Positions 9,880 through 18,434 of a stretch of 64,000 bases of DNA are shown one piece after another. Source of the DNA: Mucilaginibacter lacusdianchii (lineage in GTDB: Bacteria; Bacteroidota; Bacteroidia; Sphingobacteriales; Sphingobacteriaceae); contig NZ_WSRW01000002.1 of the NCBI RefSeq assembly GCF_009770985.1, forward strand, positions 1,364,001-1,428,000, written 5' to 3'. Numbering within the stretch: the stretch's first letter is position 1; each line of letters starts with the position of its first letter. The notes under the pieces are model-generated. The model worked only from the letters and a program-made list of their open reading frames with translations, was not told the DNA's origin and ran no database searches. Position numbers and translations under genes: made by a program.

Positions 9880-9916
9880 GCGTGAAAACTTAGTCTTATT
9901 GTTTTCCAAAATTTTG
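9857..9916 (+). terminator. Hairpin terminator at the end of the ABC-esterase operon
   Basis: A 17-bp stem with one G-T pair (arms 9857-9873 and 9895-9911, beginning TTTTGGAAAACAG) spans the last codons of the esterase gene and is followed by TTTT. The stop codon lies inside the loop. The 220 bases from here to 10139 hold no gene I can support. Confidence 0.55.
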
Positions 9917-10139
9917 CAAAATCACTAATGTGATATTTTTTAGCACCTTGTTAAGATTGTCTGCGCAACATAACTAATCTTGCCACAGCTAGGAACAAAG
10001 CAATCTGCTCACAAATAAACATTGCAAACAAGAGTAGACGGGATAGCTGTGCTAGCACTAGCCGTGACACATCTCAGAAAAGAACATCGGTGTTCTGTAA
10101 ATTAAGATGGAGGCAGAAGAGCTACTCCCTTACAATAAA

Positions 10140-10625
10140 TCAAAAAGAAAACCCTGCATCCGCATCCGGATTATCCAGCTTTGTACTTTGACGGTTGCCA
10201 TTCACTGTTACATGAATCATGTTGATCTGTTCGGGGTGCTCAGAGTATAGCAAATCATCGTGCACCTCAATTTTTTTAGCTTTAGGTATGCCTTTTACTT
10301 CCAGATAACTCCAGGCACCGTCTTCCTGAATTTCATAACCCACAAAAGCTGGGGACAGTACCTTGCCATCAGCTTTGATGATGAGGTGCTTGTGGATATA
10401 ATCGTTCAATAGCTTATTTACCTCCGCCCTGTTAGTTGGCTTCACAATATCAATACGGGTATGATATTGTTTGTTGAGCACGTGTTCCAAATCATCATAA
10501 AACATGCGGCAGCTAACCTCAATAGCCTGTGTGCGGGCGTTGTGGTTAACTTCGGTTACGCTTACGTAAAATGGGTGAAAAACAGATGCCCACATGAGAG
10601 CCAGCGACGAGAACAGATTAATCAT
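10140..10625 (-). CDS. DUF6702 family protein
   Basis: A 161-residue protein with a short N-terminal hydrophobic segment (signal-like). It is followed by FHPFYVSVTEVNHN and SCRMFYDDLE, the opening typical of DUF6702, a Bacteroidota family of small secreted proteins of unknown role. It is divergent from a HupE-like membrane protein with 55 bp between the starts. DUF6702, HupE-like and M1 peptidase genes are often neighbours in this phylum, suggesting a shared process at the envelope (inference from familiar gene order). Confidence 0.82.
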   Translation of the reverse strand: MINLFSSLALMWASVFHPFYVSVTEVNHNARTQAIEVSCRMFYDDLEHVLNKQYHTRIDIVKPTNRAEVNKLLNDYIHKHLIIKADGKVLSPAFVGYEIQEDGAWSYLEVKGIPKAKKIEVHDDLLYSEHPEQINMIHVTVNGNRQSTKLDNPDADAGFSF

Positions 10626-10642
10626 GCAATTACTAAATTATG

Positions 10643-10650
10643 CAAAATTA
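10643..10650 (-). promoter_or_regulatory. Candidate -7 element for the DUF6702 gene
   Basis: On the minus strand TAATTTTG matches TAnnTTTG and ends 17 bp before the start codon of the DUF6702 gene. The position where a -33 box would lie falls inside a 20-bp palindrome. Confidence 0.45.
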
Positions 10651-10660
10651 ACTATTATTA

Positions 10661-10680
10661 CGGCTTAATAAATTAAGCCG
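10661..10680. promoter_or_regulatory. 20-bp palindrome in a divergent promoter region
   Basis: CGGCTTAAT-AA-ATTAAGCCG, 9-bp perfect arms around a 2-bp centre. It abuts the ATG of the HupE-like gene and overlaps the -33 region of the divergent gene. It could be an operator or a 5' hairpin that limits translation of the HupE-like gene. Confidence 0.45.
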
Positions 10681-11271
10681 ATGCATGATTTTCCGTTGTA
10701 TTTTGAATTAGGCTGGCAGCATATATGCGACTGGCAAGGCTACGACCATATTTTATTTGTAACCGCCCTGTGCGGCGTTTACCTATTGGCCGATTGGCGT
10801 AAGGTGCTAATACTGGTTACGGCCTTTACCATTGGGCACTCGCTTACCCTAGCTTTAAGCGCCTTAAATGTCCTGCACATTAATACCTCGCTTATTGAAT
10901 TTCTTATTCCGGTAACTATTGTAATTACCAGTTTTATTAACATTACACGCAAAAAACGCTCGCCGAGCACAGTAAAACTTACCTACGCACTAGCCCTGTT
11001 TTTTGGGTTGATACATGGGCTTGGCTTTTCGAATTACCTAAAAAGCTTGCTGGGTAAAAGCCAGAATATTGTACCCCAACTTTTTGCTTTTAATATAGGG
11101 CTGGAGTTTGGGCAGCTGCTTATTGTAACAGTTGTGTTGCTTTTGGCTTTTGTAATGCTGAATTTGATGCGAATACAGCGCAGGGAGTGGACATTGTTCC
11201 TTTCATCTGCTATATTTGGCATAGCACTTATTATGTGCATTGAACGTTATCAGTTAATTCATTTTAGATGA
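10681..11271 (+). CDS. HupE/UreJ-like membrane protein
   Basis: A 196-residue protein with about six membrane helices. The start YFELGWQHICDWQGYDHILF contains the GxxHI-DxxDHILF-like signature of the HupE/UreJ_2 group, and AFTIGHSLTLAL and GLIHGLGFS carry the conserved His residues. These residues suggest metal binding or transport; HupE proteins are linked to nickel uptake in some bacteria, but many Bacteroidota members have no hydrogenase nearby and none is seen here. Its stop overlaps the start of the M1 peptidase gene by 4 bp (ATGA), so the two are translationally coupled. Confidence 0.85.
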   Translation: MHDFPLYFELGWQHICDWQGYDHILFVTALCGVYLLADWRKVLILVTAFTIGHSLTLALSALNVLHINTSLIEFLIPVTIVITSFINITRKKRSPSTVKLTYALALFFGLIHGLGFSNYLKSLLGKSQNIVPQLFAFNIGLEFGQLLIVTVVLLLAFVMLNLMRIQRREWTLFLSSAIFGIALIMCIERYQLIHFR

Positions 11272-13610
11272 GAATATTTTACTCCCTGCTAGCCGGAACC
11301 TTGTTGCTGAGCGCCGCCACCCAGGCCCAGCAGCTACAGTACAATCCCGGCTCAAACCACGGCAATAAGTTTGAACAGCTGGGCCAAATGCTGGCCGACC
11401 CAAACATGTATCGCTCGGCATCGGGCGCTCCGGGACCCAAATATTGGCAACAAAAAGCCGATTATGAAATTGACGCCCGTTTAGATGATGACAAACAACG
11501 CCTGGACGGTACTGAAACCATTACTTACTCCAATAACTCGCCCGACCCATTAACCTATCTGTGGTTACAACTAGACGAAAACGAGCATAAAAAAGACGCC
11601 GAGAGCGCCAAGTTTGACGAAAGCCGCATGCAGGATAAAATGAGCCTGCGCCAGCTGCAAAGCATCATGGGCCATAACCTGGATCTGGGTAACCATATCG
11701 TATCAGTTAAAGATGCGGCAGGCAACAACCTGAAATATACCATCAACGAAACGATGATGCGCATCGAGTTGCCGCAAACGCTGGCAGCTGGTGCAAAATT
11801 TAAATTCAAAATTGTATGGTGGTATAATATATCCGATCGTTTAACCATTGGCGGTCGTGGTGGCTATGAGTACTTTCCGGAAGATAAAAACTACCTGTAC
11901 ACCATGGCGCAGTGGTATCCACGCATGGCCGTGTACAGCGATTTTCAGGGCTGGCAAAACAAACAGTTTACCGGTCGTGGTGAATTTGCTTTAACCTTTG
12001 GCGATTTTAAAGTAAACCTGAACGTTCCGGCCGACCATGTGGTTGATGCTACCGGACAATGCTCTAACTATGCGCAAACCTTAACCGGTGCACAGTACCG
12101 CCGCTGGCAACAGGCGCAAACCGCTAAAGAACCTGTTGAGATTGTAACCTTGGCTGAGGTAAAAAACGCCATGAAAGGCCATGCTACTGCCCGCAAAACC
12201 TGGAGCTGGCATGCCGAAAACGTTCGCGATTTTGCCTGGGTATCATCACGCCGTGTGGTGTGGGATGCCATGGCTGTACAAATTGACGGCGGCAAAAAAG
12301 TAATGGCCATGTCGGTTTACGGGCCTGAGGCTTATCCGCTGTATCGCCGTTATTCTACCAAAGTGGTGGCACATACCTTACGTACATATTCTAAACATAC
12401 ATTCCCTTACCCTTATCCGGCTGCTACTTCGGTTGAGGCCAGCAACGGTATGGAGTATCCTATGATTTGCTTTAACTACGGCAGGGCCGAGCAAGACGGT
12501 ACGTATAGCGAGGCAACTAAAAACGGCATGATCGGCGTGATTATCCACGAGGTAGGTCACAACTTTTTCCCGATGATTGTGAATTCTGATGAGCGCCAGT
12601 GGACCTGGATGGACGAAGGCTTGAACACTTTCTGCCAGTATATGGCCGAGCAAGAATGGGATCCTAACTTCCCGTCGAACCGTGGTCCGGCTTACAAGAT
12701 TGTGGATTATATGAAACTGCCGAAGAATGAGTTGGAACCTGTTATGACCAATTCGGAAAATATTGTACGCTTTGGTCCGAATGCTTATGCTAAACCCGCT
12801 ACAGCATTGAATATTTTGCGCGAAACCGTAATGGGTCGCGATCTGTTTGATTATGCTTTCCGCACCTACTCGCACCGCTGGGCATTCAAACACCCTACCC
12901 CTACCGATTTTTTCCGCACGATGGAAGATGCTTCGGCAGTAGATTTGGACTGGTACTGGCGTGCCTGGTTCTACGGAACCGATCCCGTAGACATATCAGT
13001 AGACAGCGTAAAATATTACCGCCTGAATACCAAAAACCCACAAACAGAAAGCACTTATGACCGTGCCCAGTTTGACCGCAACCTGCAAAACATCAGCACC
13101 ACCCGTAACAAGGCTGCTGGCACCCGCTTTGCCGTTGAAGCTGATACAGCCCTGCAAGATTTTTACAGCAAGTACGACCGCTTTGCTGCCACCCCGGCCA
13201 GTGATGCCAGCTACAAGGCCATGTACGATGCTTTAAGTCCTGAAGAGAAAAAGTTTTATGATAGCAAGAATTACTTCTATGAAATCAGCTTCAGCAACCA
13301 AGGCGGTACACCTATGCCATTAATTCTGGAATGGACTTATGCTGATGGCAGCAAAGAATTAGAAAAAATATCGGCCTACATCTGGCGCAAAAATGAGCAG
13401 AAGGTGACCAAAGTGTTTGCCAAAACTAAAGAGGTGCGCAGCCTGAAACTTGACCCTTACCGCGAAACGGCCGACATTAACGAAACCAACAACGCCTGGC
13501 CACGTGAATACACGCCAACCCGCTTTGAATTGTTTAAACAACAAAACACTATACGCGGCGCCAGCACCGGCGGCAACCCGATGCAGGAAGCGAAGAAAAC
13601 GAATCCATAA
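11268..13610 (+). CDS. Secreted M1 family metallopeptidase
   Basis: A 780-residue protein with a signal peptide (cleavage near ATQAQ). The zinc site is HEVGH (His427, Glu428, His431) with the third ligand Glu450 in WMDEG, exactly the HExxH-x18-E spacing of M1 aminopeptidases. SNGMEYP about 30 residues earlier takes the place of the GxMEN exopeptidase motif. N-terminal beta domain, central catalytic domain and a long C-terminal domain are present. It probably trims peptides in the periplasm. The gene overlaps the HupE-like gene by 4 bp, so both are made from one transcript; a terminator follows. Confidence 0.9.
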   Translation: MRIFYSLLAGTLLLSAATQAQQLQYNPGSNHGNKFEQLGQMLADPNMYRSASGAPGPKYWQQKADYEIDARLDDDKQRLDGTETITYSNNSPDPLTYLWLQLDENEHKKDAESAKFDESRMQDKMSLRQLQSIMGHNLDLGNHIVSVKDAAGNNLKYTINETMMRIELPQTLAAGAKFKFKIVWWYNISDRLTIGGRGGYEYFPEDKNYLYTMAQWYPRMAVYSDFQGWQNKQFTGRGEFALTFGDFKVNLNVPADHVVDATGQCSNYAQTLTGAQYRRWQQAQTAKEPVEIVTLAEVKNAMKGHATARKTWSWHAENVRDFAWVSSRRVVWDAMAVQIDGGKKVMAMSVYGPEAYPLYRRYSTKVVAHTLRTYSKHTFPYPYPAATSVEASNGMEYPMICFNYGRAEQDGTYSEATKNGMIGVIIHEVGHNFFPMIVNSDERQWTWMDEGLNTFCQYMAEQEWDPNFPSNRGPAYKIVDYMKLPKNELEPVMTNSENIVRFGPNAYAKPATALNILRETVMGRDLFDYAFRTYSHRWAFKHPTPTDFFRTMEDASAVDLDWYWRAWFYGTDPVDISVDSVKYYRLNTKNPQTESTYDRAQFDRNLQNISTTRNKAAGTRFAVEADTALQDFYSKYDRFAATPASDASYKAMYDALSPEEKKFYDSKNYFYEISFSNQGGTPMPLILEWTYADGSKELEKISAYIWRKNEQKVTKVFAKTKEVRSLKLDPYRETADINETNNAWPREYTPTRFELFKQQNTIRGASTGGNPMQEAKKTNP

Positions 13611-13618
13611 AACAAAAT

Positions 13619-13645
13619 AGCCGGTTGAGAGACCGGCTTTTCTTT
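13619..13645 (+). terminator. Rho-independent terminator after the M1 peptidase gene
   Basis: A 7-bp GC-rich stem (AGCCGGT with ACCGGCT), 6-nt loop, followed by TTTCTTTT, starting 8 bp after the stop codon. Confidence 0.8.
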
Positions 13646-13755
13646 TATAGTCGAAAATAGCGTGTTATTTAAACTAATTAATTTCTGAAATACTTCGTCA
13701 TCCTATAGACCAAAAACGCCCATCCCCCCATTAGCGTTATCGATAAGGTTATTAG

Positions 13756-14100
13756 TTATACACTAGCTTTAATGATTGTTTCGTGGGTTGCCATTGCAAT
13801 ATAGTTTGAAGTATCAAAAAATTTAGGTTCATCGGGATGCACCTTTGTTAAATAGTTTTCTGATGTGAAGAAAGTGTTGAAATTTTCGAACGAGTCAAAC
13901 GAGATTTCTACCACAGCATCGTATAAAGGCTTAGGAAAATCTTCGGCTACTATAGGGTGATTAACTACATACTTTCTAACGTAAAGTTCCGTTTCAGGGA
14001 TGGAACAGAATAAAGGCGCGTGGTGATTTTTGTGATAATCCACAAACTCTTCAAGGCTCATGCCTGGTAGTTTTTGTACTAAAAACGTAAATTTGATCAT
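13756..14100 (-). CDS. EthD domain protein
   Basis: A 114-residue protein with the EthD pattern: MIKFTFLVQKLPGMSLEEF, then YHKNHHAPL (the conserved YWxxxHaPL-like segment) and YVRKYVVNH. It belongs to the dimeric alpha/beta barrel superfamily, whose members act on small aromatic or quinone-like compounds or serve as monooxygenase partners. It is divergent from an HxlR regulator with a palindrome between them, so it is probably the regulated target. Substrate unknown. Confidence 0.82.
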   Translation of the reverse strand: MIKFTFLVQKLPGMSLEEFVDYHKNHHAPLFCSIPETELYVRKYVVNHPIVAEDFPKPLYDAVVEISFDSFENFNTFFTSENYLTKVHPDEPKFFDTSNYIAMATHETIIKASV

Positions 14101-14120
14101 TGTCTTTTTATAACTTGATA

Positions 14121-14151
14121 CAAAATTATCTGACCACTTACCTTATAGCAA
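14121..14151 (-). promoter_or_regulatory. Promoter of the EthD gene
   Basis: On the minus strand, a -33 TTG (14149-14151) is separated by 20 bp from a -7 TAATTTTG (14121-14128). This fits the Bacteroidota TTTG-N19/20-TAnnTTTG pattern. The start codon is 20 bp downstream of the -7 box. Confidence 0.55.
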
Positions 14152-14152
14152 G

Positions 14153-14172
14153 TACGCACAACTTTGTGCGTA
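14153..14172. promoter_or_regulatory. Probable HxlR operator
   Basis: TACGCACAA-CT-TTGTGCGTA, perfect 9-bp arms around a 2-bp centre. It lies between the divergent EthD and HxlR genes, 1 bp upstream of the EthD -33 box and 28 bp before the HxlR start. HxlR proteins are dimeric winged-helix regulators that bind such inverted repeats, often next to their own gene. Confidence 0.6.
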
Positions 14173-14200
14173 TTGGCTATGACAATTGATTGACCAACCG

Positions 14201-14587
14201 ATGTATAAAAAAAAAATCCCTATAAGAACGGATTGTGGCTTGCACGTATTCAAGGAACTTTTGGATGGAAAATGGAAACTGATGCTGATTTATTATATTT
14301 CAGAGGGGATAAAAAGGCCAGGAGCATTGCAGAAAAAAATTGCTGTAGACCGGCGGGTAATGACTAAGCAATTGGATGAATTAGTGAAATATGGGTTTGT
14401 AGATAAAATCTCTTTCGATACTAAAATTCCTAAAGTTGAATATCAGTTAACAGGTCTGGGATTTAGCCTTTTGCCTTTGATAATCAGCTTGGAAAAATGG
14501 GGCGAAAAAAACAGAGCTGTTTTAGAAACGGCCCTAAATGAAAACAATAACCGAATCATTTATGAGCCGACGCAATGTACTACCTAA
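14201..14587 (+). CDS. HxlR family transcriptional regulator
   Basis: A 128-residue regulator from the ATG at 14201; a TTG 15 bp earlier is in frame but less likely. The HxlR pattern is clear: CGLHVFKELLDGKWKLMLI at the N-terminus, then PGALQKKI, VDRRVMTKQLDEL (recognition helix) and YQLTGLG with LEKWGE near the end. HxlR/MarR-like regulators often sense electrophiles or redox-active compounds through a cysteine; Cys12 (in RTDCGLH) is the usual position. It probably controls the divergent EthD gene and itself through the palindrome between them. Confidence 0.88.
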   Translation: MYKKKIPIRTDCGLHVFKELLDGKWKLMLIYYISEGIKRPGALQKKIAVDRRVMTKQLDELVKYGFVDKISFDTKIPKVEYQLTGLGFSLLPLIISLEKWGEKNRAVLETALNENNNRIIYEPTQCTT

Positions 14588-14838
14588 ATTTACATACCCA
14601 ATCGCGAGGGTGCTTTTACCAACCAAAATACAGAGGAAAGGTGTGCATCAATGTTGTATGCTGCCATTGGGTAAGCCTTAACGTATACAAAATTAGTTAA
14701 TCGTGTGGCAGTGCTTTGGTTAGCTCATTAAAATTTTAAACACAGTAAAATTAATGTGCTATTCGCTCTTAGGCTTCGGTCTACAGTAAAACAACTATCA
14801 ATAATAAACTTTTGCCCCATCATCTAGTTTATACCCTT

Positions 14839-15339
14839 ATGAAACATATCTTGCCGATCACTATTGTAGCCTTAGCTGCAACTGCTTGCTCATCACCCCA
14901 AAATAAAAACAGCACCGCTGATTCAATTGTAACCAACACCAAAACAAAAACGGATACGATTACTACTGAACGTGATATTCCCAGTGCATTGGTTAACGGC
15001 ACCGAGCATTTTTTACACACCGAGGGTACAAACCATCAGGATAGTACTACCGTTACGCTTAACCTAAAAGGCGGCACGGTTACCGGCCAAATAAACTGGA
15101 TGCCGCACGAAAAAGACAGCCGAAAAGGTAAACTTGCTGGTACCCGTAGCGGCGACATGATTGATGCCGTTTGGACCTTTATGCAAGAAGGGATGACGGA
15201 TACGCTGAAACTTAAGTTTGAATTAAAAAACAATCAGCTATTACAAAAACCGCTGAAGCTAAACACCCAAACCGGCCGCGAACAGACAGACGAATCGGCA
15301 GATTATACGGTAGCTTATACACTCATGAAAAAACATTAA
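14839..15339 (+). CDS. Small lipoprotein of unknown function
   Basis: A 166-residue lipoprotein from the ATG at 14839 (lipobox LAATAC, Cys13), preceded in frame by a less likely start at 14812. After a Ser/Thr/Asn/Lys-rich linker, the mature part is a likely beta-barrel: TVTLNLKGGTVTGQINW, GKLAGTRSGDMIDAVWTFMQEG and KLKFELKNNQLL. This pattern occurs in many Bacteroidota lipoproteins of unknown role. The 250 bases upstream (14588-14838) hold no other gene that I can support. Confidence 0.72.
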   Translation: MKHILPITIVALAATACSSPQNKNSTADSIVTNTKTKTDTITTERDIPSALVNGTEHFLHTEGTNHQDSTTVTLNLKGGTVTGQINWMPHEKDSRKGKLAGTRSGDMIDAVWTFMQEGMTDTLKLKFELKNNQLLQKPLKLNTQTGREQTDESADYTVAYTLMKKH

Positions 15340-15389
15340 TATTACCGTAGCAGCCGTAAATAATACCATATACTTACTTAGCAACAGTT

Positions 15390-15397
15390 TACTTTTG
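15390..15397 (+). promoter_or_regulatory. Candidate -7 promoter element
   Basis: TACTTTTG matches TAnnTTTG, 31 bp before the start codon of the DUF1348 gene. No -33 element was recognised at the expected distance. Confidence 0.4.
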
Positions 15398-15428
15398 TTA
15401 CTGATAAAAAATTTAAATCTATTGCGCC

Positions 15429-15842
15429 ATGTCAGTACAAAAGTATCCTTTGCCACCTTTTACCTTGGATACCGCCCGCCAAAAAGTGCAATTGGCCGAA
15501 GATGCCTGGAATAGCCAAAATCCCGAAAATATAGCATTGGCTTATACCATTGACACCGAATGGCGCAACAGGTCGGAATTTGTAAACGGACGCGAGGAAG
15601 TGATACAGTTTTTAACCCGTAAATGGCAAAAAGAATTGAATTACAAGCTAAAAAAAGAACTTTGGGCTTTTACCGATAATCGTATTGCCGTAAGGTTTGA
15701 ATATGAATATCAAAACGCAGATGGGCAATGGTTCAGAGCCTACGGCAATGAAAATTGGGAATTTGATGCCAACGGCCTGATGCAAAAAAGGTATGCCAGT
15801 ATTAATGATATCTCTATTAACGAAGCTGATAGATACTTATAA
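15429..15842 (+). CDS. DUF1348 protein of the NTF2/SnoaL-like superfamily
   Basis: A 137-residue cytoplasmic protein with the DUF1348 sequence: [56 protein letters not shown] and [11 protein letters not shown]. The fold is a cone-shaped alpha+beta barrel that binds small molecules; members lack a defined reaction. It stands alone with a promoter-like element upstream. Confidence 0.88.
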   Translation: MSVQKYPLPPFTLDTARQKVQLAEDAWNSQNPENIALAYTIDTEWRNRSEFVNGREEVIQFLTRKWQKELNYKLKKELWAFTDNRIAVRFEYEYQNADGQWFRAYGNENWEFDANGLMQKRYASINDISINEADRYL

Positions 15843-16042
15843 AGGCTACAGCAACGGTGTTAGTATCCGGCAGTTGAATATCATCAACTCTTGAAAGGTT
15901 CCCTTATCTTAAAAGAACAGACCTTCAATTACTAAAATTGCCGCCAATTATAAAACCGCGTACAAACCACATGACTATACCCGACAAATACGTAATTTTC
16001 AAATAAAGAAAACAAATTCAATACTACTAATTAAATTTAGGC

Positions 16043-16222
16043 ATGAATTTGTCAGAAGCACAAAAGGGACGCTTTCAGTTACGTAAGGATTTAGATATCC
16101 TAACGTTTAAATTCCATTACGCTGCTGATAACACAGAAAGGCGCAGGTTGCTTACCTCCATGACCCTTATTATGGAAGAGCTTTGCAAACTATACAACTG
16201 GCATAAATTCATTCATTCCTGA
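16043..16222 (+). CDS. Small hypothetical protein (59 residues)
   Basis: An open frame of 59 codons between the DUF1348 and GH172 genes. The product is basic and helical with heptad-like Leu spacing (QLRKDLDILTFKFHY, RRRLLTSMTLIMEELCKL) and no signal peptide. Codon use resembles its neighbours. No family recognised. The rest of the gap (15843-16042 and 16223-16428) holds nothing I can support. Confidence 0.4.
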   Translation: MNLSEAQKGRFQLRKDLDILTFKFHYAADNTERRRLLTSMTLIMEELCKLYNWHKFIHS

Positions 16223-16428
16223 TCATCAGCAACGCCATTTTATTGAGCACATTACACTTATTTTACTACTGTACTTGATACTTACAGCGTTTTTAAACCT
16301 TAACTGGTAAGAATTAATATTTTTCTTTTAAACTCAAATGCAATTGGGCAGATGATGCCAAATGTTTAATATTGCTTGGAAGTAGCTTTTGCAGATTGCC
16401 TGCTTACCAAACCAACCAATATTAAACC

Positions 16429-17601
16429 ATGAAAACGATCACACTTTGTATTGCCCTGGCATTGCTTAGCCTTTGCGCTTATGCACAAAACACCACTAAA
16501 TTTAACGGACTGGACATGAACATGGGCAACTTGTCGCGTTTATCAGATGCGCAAACTCGTTCCATCAGTCCCGAAAACTTTAGTGGACAAAAAGGCCAGG
16601 GCGGCATGGCCGACCCGGCAACCGACAAAGGTAAGCGCAATGTGGCCAACGCCGCAGAGCCGGCCGAAAAGCTGGGCAAAGGCTGGAAAGTAAACCCCTT
16701 TATCATCATCAATTCTAACGAAACCTTTACTATTGCCGAAATGGAAGGCCCCGGCGCCATACAGCATATCTGGATGACACCCACCGGTAACTGGCAATTC
16801 TCCATCATCCGTTTTTATTGGGATGATGAAAAAGAGCCGTCTATAGAAGCTCCTATCGGCGCCTTTTTTGGCATGGCCTGGAACCAATATGCACGCCTGA
16901 ACTCACTGGCTATGACAGTGAACCCCGGTAGCGCCTTTAACAGTTACTGGAAAATGCCATTCCGCAAAAAATGCCGCATCACGGTACAAAATATCAACAA
17001 CCTGGAACCTATGCGCCTGTATTATCAGGTTGATTATACCCTTACCCCAGTGGGCGATGATGAAGGCTATTTTCATGCTCAATATCGCCGTTCAACACCG
17101 GGTAATGGCTCGTTACATACCATTGTTGATAACGTAAAAGGTAAAGGCCAATATGTGGGCACTTACATGGCAGTAGGTACTCGCAACAACGGCTGGTGGG
17201 GCGAAGGCGAGATTAAATTTTTTATGGATGGGGATAAAGATTTTGCTACTATAGTAGGCACCGGCACCGAAGACTACTTTTGCGGATCATACAATTTTGA
17301 AAATTCAAAAACGCATCAGTACGAAGAATTTTCAACGGCTTACGCAGGTTTACATCAGGTTATCCGGCCGGATGGATTGTACAATTCGCAACAGCGGTTT
17401 GGCATGTACCGTTGGCATATCATGGATCCTATCCGCTTTGAAAACGGCTTAAAAGTGACCATACAAGATTTAGGCTGGCGTCATGGCGGCAAGTACCTGG
17501 CGCAAAACTCGGATATTATAACGGTTGCCTACTGGTATCAGCGCGAACCGCATGCGCATTTCCCCACCTTGCCGGGCAGGGATGTATTGGAAGTAAACTA
17601 A
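16429..17601 (+). CDS. Glycoside hydrolase family 172 (DUF2961) protein
   Basis: A 390-residue secreted protein (signal peptide, cleavage near CAYAQ). The DUF2961 signature is plain: FTIAEMEGPGAIQHIW, FSIIRFYWDDEKEPSIEAPIG, AFFGMAWNQY, YYQVDYTL, GTGTEDYFCGSYNF and RWHIMDPIRFE. GH172 enzymes act on alpha-fructofuranosyl or arabinofuranosyl linkages and form beta-jelly-roll trimers or hexamers. The conserved acidic residues in GTGTEDYF fit the catalytic region. No other polysaccharide-degradation gene is adjacent, so the substrate is not indicated by context. Confidence 0.88.
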   Translation: MKTITLCIALALLSLCAYAQNTTKFNGLDMNMGNLSRLSDAQTRSISPENFSGQKGQGGMADPATDKGKRNVANAAEPAEKLGKGWKVNPFIIINSNETFTIAEMEGPGAIQHIWMTPTGNWQFSIIRFYWDDEKEPSIEAPIGAFFGMAWNQYARLNSLAMTVNPGSAFNSYWKMPFRKKCRITVQNINNLEPMRLYYQVDYTLTPVGDDEGYFHAQYRRSTPGNGSLHTIVDNVKGKGQYVGTYMAVGTRNNGWWGEGEIKFFMDGDKDFATIVGTGTEDYFCGSYNFENSKTHQYEEFSTAYAGLHQVIRPDGLYNSQQRFGMYRWHIMDPIRFENGLKVTIQDLGWRHGGKYLAQNSDIITVAYWYQREPHAHFPTLPGRDVLEVN

Positions 17602-17778
17602 ATAATCTCACGAAGTTGGCGCATAATAACATTCAAGCTTATTATCCGATAATTTGCTGAGTAACAATAATGAGTAGATTAATCATATAATTACACATTT
17701 TACCAATTATTAGTACTCCAACAAGTCACACCAATTCTATTTTCTTAAAAGCTGGCATAGTTTTCGTAAAAGTTAAAT

Positions 17779-18324
17779 ATGAACTTACAGAGAGCTACAT
17801 TTGGCGGCGGTTGTTTTTGGTGTACCGAGGCTATTTTTCAGACGATACAAGGCGTTAAGTCGGTTACATCAGGTTATACTGGCGGACATGTGGACAGCCC
17901 CACTTATATGCAGATTTGTAACGGTGATACCGGGCATGCCGAGGTAATTGAATTAGAGTTTGATGCAGATACAATTAGTTTTAATGAACTGTTGCTTATA
18001 TTTTTTAAAACGCACGATCCAACTACGCTAAACCGCCAGGGCAACGATGTAGGTTCCCAATACCGCTCAGCTATTTTTTATCATACCGATGAGCAAAAGC
18101 AACAGGCTGAGGCCATGATTGAACAGTTAACCAAACAACAGGTATTTGACAAACGTATTGTAACGCAAGTAGTACCCGCCGTTACCTTTTTCAAAGCCGA
18201 AGATTATCATCAAAATTACTTTGTGGATAACGCCACAAAACCGTATTGTGCTTTTGTGATACAGCCTAAACTGAATAAGTTTACCAAAGAGTTTACAGAA
18301 AAGCTAAAACCCGAATTGTTGTAA
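17779..18324 (+). CDS. msrA: Peptide-methionine (S)-S-oxide reductase MsrA
   Basis: A 181-residue enzyme with the MsrA signature GGGCFWCTEAIF (catalytic Cys12, with Cys15), followed by SGYTGG, YMQICNGDTGHAEV and FFKTHDPTTLNRQGNDVGSQYRS, all conserved. It reduces methionine S-sulfoxide in proteins using thioredoxin. There is no fused MsrB domain. It ends before a terminator and appears monocistronic. Confidence 0.95.
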   Translation: MNLQRATFGGGCFWCTEAIFQTIQGVKSVTSGYTGGHVDSPTYMQICNGDTGHAEVIELEFDADTISFNELLLIFFKTHDPTTLNRQGNDVGSQYRSAIFYHTDEQKQQAEAMIEQLTKQQVFDKRIVTQVVPAVTFFKAEDYHQNYFVDNATKPYCAFVIQPKLNKFTKEFTEKLKPELL

Positions 18325-18350
18325 AAAGCATCATACAATTAAAATATTGA

Positions 18351-18385
18351 AAATGCCATAAGAGTCATCTTACGGCATTTTTTAT
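18351..18385 (+). terminator. Rho-independent terminator after msrA
   Basis: AAATGCC(A)TAAG pairs with CTTA(C)GGCATTT with one A-C mismatch, 6-nt loop, followed by TTTATTTT. It starts 27 bp after the msrA stop codon. Confidence 0.75.
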
Positions 18386-18402
18386 TTTGCACGATTGTTT
18401 AC

Positions 18403-18410
18403 TAGCTTTG
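18403..18410 (+). promoter_or_regulatory. Candidate -7 element for the e(P4) phosphatase gene
   Basis: TAGCTTTG matches TAnnTTTG, 24 bp before the start codon and just after the msrA terminator. No clear -33 element was seen. Confidence 0.4.
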
Positions 18411-18434
18411 ACTTGTTGAAATCTGTGCTGTATC

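Noticed and set aside
12378..12893. Minus-strand open frame across the M1 peptidase catalytic region (171 codons)
   Set aside because: Antisense to the conserved zinc site; the frame is a by-product of codon use.
13678..13731. 17-codon minus-strand frame with membrane-like residues (GGWAFLVYRM)
   Set aside because: Too short to support as a gene; could be a relic of a membrane protein C-terminus.
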